A stretch of 64,000 bases of DNA, from NCBI GenBank assembly GCA_017556805.1, contig JAFYMC010000028.1, positions 1-64,000 of the forward strand, written 5' to 3'. This stretch comes from Lachnospiraceae bacterium. Its GTDB lineage: Bacteria; Bacillota; Clostridia; Lachnospirales; Lachnospiraceae. A model generated the notes under the pieces. The model was not told the origin of the DNA and did not search any database. It saw nothing but the letters and a program-made list of their open reading frames with translations. Every line of letters starts with the position of its first letter. The first letter of the stretch is position 1. Below are positions 60,659 to 64,000 of this stretch, piece by piece. A program made the translations under genes and the position numbers.

Positions 60659-61933
60659 TTAATGGCAACAACCGCCGCATCCGCCGGTACTGCAATCGCA
60701 GTTTCCGGACTCATGGGAACTGCAATTCGCCTCGGTACTGGTACCAAGCACACCATCCAGATAACCCGCTACAGCCACTTCGATATCACCGGTGAGACCC
60801 GGTACAACTAAAATATCTGCCTGCATCAGAGCCTGCATTGCGCCCATACCGATACCTCCGCAAAGAAGTACCTTTACACCGCGCTCTGCGAGAACACCTG
60901 CCATCGCATCATGACCGTTACCGTCGGTCTCAAGCACGGTCTTTGCCATTAAAATACCGTCACTGAACGTATATAACGTAAACTTCTCACAATGTCCGAA
61001 ATGCTGGAAAATGTTGTTGTTCTCATCGGTGGTTACCGCAAGGGTATAATTGCCCTGCTCCGCCAAAGTCTTTTCCGGCGGCAGAAGCTCCTTTAATACT
61101 AAGGTAACATCCTCAAGCCACTCTCCCTGCAGGCTCTCGATATCGCCGGCGTCCACAGCCTTTGCAATATTCGGATTCAGCGGAAGTCTGCCGAGTACCG
61201 GAACATTAAACTTACGTGCGGTATCTTCAATATGACTCTCGCCGAAGACATACATCTTCTCGCCGCAGCATCCGCACTCGACATAGCTGTAGTTCTCTAC
61301 AAGACCAAGTACCGGAACATCCATCGTACGTGCCATGTTTACAGCCTTTGCCACTACCATGGATACCAGATCCTGCGGGCTGGTTACGATTACGATACCA
61401 TCCACCGGAAGGGACTGGAATACCGTAAGCGGAACATCACCGGTTCCCGGAGGCATATCCACAAACATGTAGTCCACATCGCCCCATACAACCTGGGACC
61501 AGAACTGCTTTACGGTACCTGCAATGACCGGACCTCTCCATACAACCGGAACTTCTTCATCCTCAAGTAACAGATTAACGGACATAATTGCCGTACCGTT
61601 TTTCGTGTACTCCGGTAAAATACCCAGTTCATTTCCCTGTGCCTTCTTGTGTACGCCGAAGGCCATCGGAATGGACGGACCGGTAATATCCGCATCCAGA
61701 ACTGCGGTCTTATATCCCATACGCTGCATCATAACCGCAAGGTAGGAAGTAACAAAAGACTTACCTACACCACCCTTACCGCTGACAACACCGATTACCT
61801 TCTTGACGTTGCTGTACTGGTTCATCGGCTCCGCAAACTGGGACTTATCCGGCTTTCTGGAGCTACAGTTGGAAGAACAACTGCTGCAATCGTGGGAACA
61901 ATTTAATTCCTGCTCATAAATCTCTTCACTCAT
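60659..61933 (-). CDS. Mrp/NBP35 ATPase fused to a NifX/NifB-like cluster-binding domain
   Basis: 424 residues. N-terminal Cys-rich head (CSHDCSSCSSNCSS, 12-25), then a ParA-like Fe-S carrier ATPase with deviant Walker A GKGGVGKS, VDMPPGTGD, and the CxxC-type motif CGCCG. The C-terminal part (about 300-400) is a dinitrogenase FeMo-cofactor-binding fold (IFQHFGHCEKFTLY...VLLCGGIGMGAMQAL), ending in a Cys-rich tail. Mrp proteins deliver Fe-S clusters; the fusion suggests binding or transfer of a larger cluster. Own promoter and palindromic operator upstream. Confidence 0.88.
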   Translation of the reverse strand: MSEEIYEQELNCSHDCSSCSSNCSSRKPDKSQFAEPMNQYSNVKKVIGVVSGKGGVGKSFVTSYLAVMMQRMGYKTAVLDADITGPSIPMAFGVHKKAQGNELGILPEYTKNGTAIMSVNLLLEDEEVPVVWRGPVIAGTVKQFWSQVVWGDVDYMFVDMPPGTGDVPLTVFQSLPVDGIVIVTSPQDLVSMVVAKAVNMARTMDVPVLGLVENYSYVECGCCGEKMYVFGESHIEDTARKFNVPVLGRLPLNPNIAKAVDAGDIESLQGEWLEDVTLVLKELLPPEKTLAEQGNYTLAVTTDENNNIFQHFGHCEKFTLYTFSDGILMAKTVLETDGNGHDAMAGVLAERGVKVLLCGGIGMGAMQALMQADILVVPGLTGDIEVAVAGYLDGVLGTSTEANCSSHESGNCDCSTGGCGGCCH

Positions 61934-61951
61934 GGTTCAAACCTCTCTTAC

Positions 61952-61965
61952 TTAACATATGTTAA
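61952..61965. promoter_or_regulatory. Perfect 14-bp palindrome in the Mrp gene leader
   Basis: TTAACATATGTTAA between promoter and RBS of the Mrp-type gene; a likely repressor site. Confidence 0.6.
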
Positions 61966-61984
61966 AAATCTAACGCTATCCACC

Positions 61985-62012
61985 ATTATACGCCTTAGAA
62001 TTTTTTTGTCAA
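61985..62012 (-). promoter_or_regulatory. Promoter of the Mrp-ASKHA pair
   Basis: Minus strand: -35 TTGACA (62007-62012), 16-bp spacer, -10 TATAAT (61985-61990). Confidence 0.85.
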
Positions 62013-62044
62013 GTTATCCCGTATTTTCATTGGGGTGTTACCTG

Positions 62045-62347
62045 TTATGCCTCATAATCCATGCACAGTCTCACTTCCGTGAACGGACGCACATAGGTAT
62101 TCGCTACCGCCACATGGTCCGGATGAGACTGGTATCCCTTTAAGGCTTCCTCGCTCTCCAGTACACTGTCAAGCATTACATCCGCATTGGAAGAAGCCAG
62201 TGGCTGTGTGACAATTTCCAGGCTGACAAGGCCCGGCACCTTTCCTTTCAATGCTTCCAGATTCTCCTTCATCTCCCGAAGCACCTTTCCTTTTGCATCT
62301 CCCGTTATCTCATCCTTTAATTTCCATAAAATCACATGTTTTACCAT
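62045..62347 (-). CDS. Dabb-family (stress-responsive A/B barrel) protein
   Basis: 100 residues. MVKHVILWKLKDE and the YQSHPDHVAVANTYVRPF segment match the Dabb domain, a small dimeric alpha-beta barrel found in stress-induced plant and bacterial proteins. Biochemical role unknown. GGAGG precedes the ATG. Monocistronic. Confidence 0.9.
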   Translation of the reverse strand: MVKHVILWKLKDEITGDAKGKVLREMKENLEALKGKVPGLVSLEIVTQPLASSNADVMLDSVLESEEALKGYQSHPDHVAVANTYVRPFTEVRLCMDYEA

Positions 62348-62388
62348 TGTTTCCCTCCTAAACTCAATCCTAATTCTTTCTTTACACT

Positions 62389-62423
62389 ATTATAACACTG
62401 AACCGGCCTTTTTCAAGGCCCGG
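62389..62423 (-). promoter_or_regulatory. Promoter of the Dabb gene within a hairpin
   Basis: Minus strand: -35 TTGAAA (62411-62416), 16-bp spacer, -10 TATAAT (62389-62394). The -35 box lies at the tip of an inverted repeat (62403-62410 with 62415-62423, one bulge) just past azlD. Confidence 0.7.
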
Positions 62424-62453
62424 AAATAGTTTACGCATACTTTGCCCGGTTCA

Positions 62454-62780
62454 TCAAAAAATCCATTGCACCAAAAGCATGTAGCACACCGTTCCGCCTC
62501 CGATGGAAAGAAGCATATTCCGTTTCCACAGATGCAGTCCCACCACAAGCGCAATCGCTATCAGTTCCGGCAAACCGTGACTTCCCGTGAACACATTTAC
62601 ATTTTTCAGGCAATACACCACCAGCATGCCGAAAATAGCGGCCGGTAAGGCCTTTCCCAAATACCGGACATACTTCGGCGTCGGCTTATCCGCCCGGAAC
62701 ATAAGAAACGGCAGAAAACGGGTCAGCATGGTAGCAAGGGCACAAAGCCCGATGGTAATTATCTCCTGTCCCAAAGTCAC
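62454..62780 (-). CDS. azlD: AzlD-family branched-chain amino acid exporter subunit
   Basis: 108-residue membrane protein with four hydrophobic segments, reading [13 protein letters not shown] and [17 protein letters not shown], typical of AzlD. It works with AzlC to export branched-chain amino acids. The GTG start (62778-62780) overlaps the azlC stop by four bases. Confidence 0.9.
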   Translation of the reverse strand: MTLGQEIITIGLCALATMLTRFLPFLMFRADKPTPKYVRYLGKALPAAIFGMLVVYCLKNVNVFTGSHGLPELIAIALVVGLHLWKRNMLLSIGGGTVCYMLLVQWIF

Positions 62781-63508
62781 AGCAAACCACCCGCCTTCTC
62801 AATGGGCTTCCGAAACGCGGTAAGAAAGCACAAAATACAAATCATGGTCGGTATTAAAAAGGAATCCGCACCAAACACAAGCAGGCAGCCCGCAGATACC
62901 ATCACCCCGATCAGTGCGGTATAGTGCTTCTTCTCCTTCAGCCACTGTTCCAAAAATATCACCATAAACATGGCTGTCATTACAAAGTCCAGTCCCTCCG
63001 TATTAAAGGTGAGAACACTTCCCAGAAGTCCTCCAAGCGTTGCTCCCGCTACCCAGTAAAACTGATTCAGAACCGTTACAAAAAAATAAAACCAGCCCTT
63101 ATCCACATTCTCCGGAACCTCGGTGGCACAATTAATGGAAAAACTCTCATCACACATTCCGAAAATCAGGTATGCCTTTTTCATCCCTGTTTCTTTATAC
63201 TTTTCCAGCAATGCGATTCCGTAAAACAAATGTCTTGCCTGAATCATTAATGCCATCAAAAAAGTTTGTACCGGAGCAAAACTCCCCAGCAACATCGTTA
63301 CCGTTACAAACTCCAAGGAACCGCCGAAAATCACCAGACTCATACATAGCGGATAAACAAAAGAAAATCCCGATACCTTCATATAAAATCCGTACGACAT
63401 TCCCAAAAATAAAAATCCCATCATAATCGGGATTGTTTTCGGAAATGCTGCAATCAATGCCTTTTTTACGGCACCGCTCCGATTCCTCTTTCCGGTATTT
63501 TCAGACAT
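62777..63508 (-). CDS. azlC: AzlC-family branched-chain amino acid exporter subunit
   Basis: 243 residues, about seven to eight helices. Conserved AzlC segments: [64 protein letters not shown] precedes the ATG. Coupled to azlD. No Lrp- or AzlB-like regulator is nearby. Confidence 0.92.
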   Translation of the reverse strand: MSENTGKRNRSGAVKKALIAAFPKTIPIMMGFLFLGMSYGFYMKVSGFSFVYPLCMSLVIFGGSLEFVTVTMLLGSFAPVQTFLMALMIQARHLFYGIALLEKYKETGMKKAYLIFGMCDESFSINCATEVPENVDKGWFYFFVTVLNQFYWVAGATLGGLLGSVLTFNTEGLDFVMTAMFMVIFLEQWLKEKKHYTALIGVMVSAGCLLVFGADSFLIPTMICILCFLTAFRKPIEKAGGLL

Positions 63509-63525
63509 ACCCTTCTCCTCCGTTC

Positions 63526-63565
63526 AACCATGCCGCCACACCCGGTTCTGTGTGACGGCATGGTT
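63526..63565 (-). terminator. Hairpin after the epimerase gene
   Basis: A 15-bp stem with one wobble (63526-63540 / 63551-63565) between azlC and the epimerase gene. The longer T tract is on the plus strand, so termination on the minus strand is uncertain. Confidence 0.55.
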
Positions 63566-63573
63566 TCTTTCCG

Positions 63574-64000
63574 TTACTTTCCTTGAAGCTTTGCTTTCGC
63601 TTCCTCCTGCACCGCAATGACTTTGTCACACCATGCATCAAATTCCGGGTCCTCTGTCTGAAGCTCCGGATGGGCCAGCACATTGGCAATGACACGTCTC
63701 ACGCCTTCCTCAAACCGCACCGTCGCTACAAACTCCGGCACCGCCCGTTTTACCTTTGTATTATCAAACACAACGGAACATGCCTTATCTCCCAGAAGCG
63801 CACCGGTAAAGTCATACGGTCCTGCCTCCGCAAGAAATGCAGAGGATACATAATATGGCTTAAACGGCACATTCAATGCATCCGCAATGGTCTGATAAAT
63901 CTGATTCCAGGTCAATGTCTCATCGGAAGTAATCTGGAATACTTCTCCGATGGCGTGAGGATTTCCCATCAAGCCGATAAATGCCTTGGCAAAATCCGTA
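63574..64000 (-). CDS. NAD-dependent epimerase/dehydratase family protein, C-terminal part
   Basis: The last ~142 residues; the frame runs open off the right edge. FAKAFIGLMGNPHAIGEVFQITSDETLTWNQIYQTIADAL, with VVFDNTKVKRAVPEFV after it, matches the C-terminal substrate-binding part of extended short-chain dehydrogenases acting on nucleotide sugars or similar. The Rossmann domain lies outside the window, so the substrate cannot be judged. Confidence 0.8.
   Translation of the reverse strand, partial: TDFAKAFIGLMGNPHAIGEVFQITSDETLTWNQIYQTIADALNVPFKPYYVSSAFLAEAGPYDFTGALLGDKACSVVFDNTKVKRAVPEFVATVRFEEGVRRVIANVLAHPELQTEDPEFDAWCDKVIAVQEEAKAKLQGK

Overview
This window is a typical Clostridia chromosome segment, most likely Lachnospiraceae. 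Evidence: consensus sigma-A promoters and strong Shine-Dalgarno sites; a B. subtilis-like mbl-flhO-flhP order; the Firmicute infC-rpmI-rplT operon; a two-gene SufBC-type Fe-S assembly module of strict anaerobes; a Clostridial one-chain PurL; and DUF4349, DUF4015, DUF4097, CPBP, SEC-C and YjfB proteins common in that family. The organism is Gram-positive, anaerobic and probably flagellated. No phage, transposase or CRISPR array is visible.

Layout. 1-2.5 kb: str operon (rpsL, rpsG, fusA cut by the window edge) with a consensus promoter. 2.6-7.6 kb: recJ, a DUF4349 lipoprotein, a DUF4015 glycosidase-like protein and a SEC-C protein. 7.9-9.5 kb: sufB/sufC-like pair, divergent from yigZ. 10.5-13.8 kb: class A penicillin-binding protein and luxS. 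14-15.6 kb: an envelope-sensing pair (DUF4097 and LiaF-like). 15.7-16.1 kb: a hairpin-rich repeat cluster. 16.1-17.5 kb: infC-rpmI-rplT with an AUU start on infC and a long structured leader. 17.6-21.7 kb: a decaying zone with a broken secreted-protein gene, galK, a lacZ remnant and an N-terminally truncated araC-type gene. 21.7-30.5 kb: NlpC/P60 hydrolase, trxB, yjfB, CPBP protease, acyl-ACP thioesterase, cvfB, a flagellar regulator-like protein, comF and recD2. 30.6-36.8 kb: flagellar rod genes behind mbl, then a GGDEF/EAL protein. 37-44 kb: XRE regulator, aroC, a LytTR two-component system with a cytosolic kinase, and a two-subunit ABC exporter. 44.3-46.3 kb: LysR regulator overlapping a membrane protein. 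46.4-47.1 kb: tRNA-Gly followed by an array of hairpin repeats. 47.1-58 kb: tandem-cyclophilin lipoprotein, purC, MATE pump, M56 peptidase with a secreted partner, purL and a second LysR. 58-64 kb: PpiC lipoprotein, ASKHA corrinoid-activator-like protein, Mrp-NifX fusion, Dabb protein, azlCD and the end of an SDR epimerase.

Most genes are housekeeping. The least explained content lies between genes. One hairpin element, at about 15.95-16.09 kb and 48.79-48.94 kb, keeps its linkers and its 47-nt length while all three stems change on both sides. A second family frames terminator hairpins at 15.8 and 44.0 kb. A third forms four two-tier hairpins after tRNA-Gly. They look like dispersed structured repeats of one or related families; I cannot name them.

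All calls are read from sequence by eye. Family names come from recognisable motifs and were not checked against a database.
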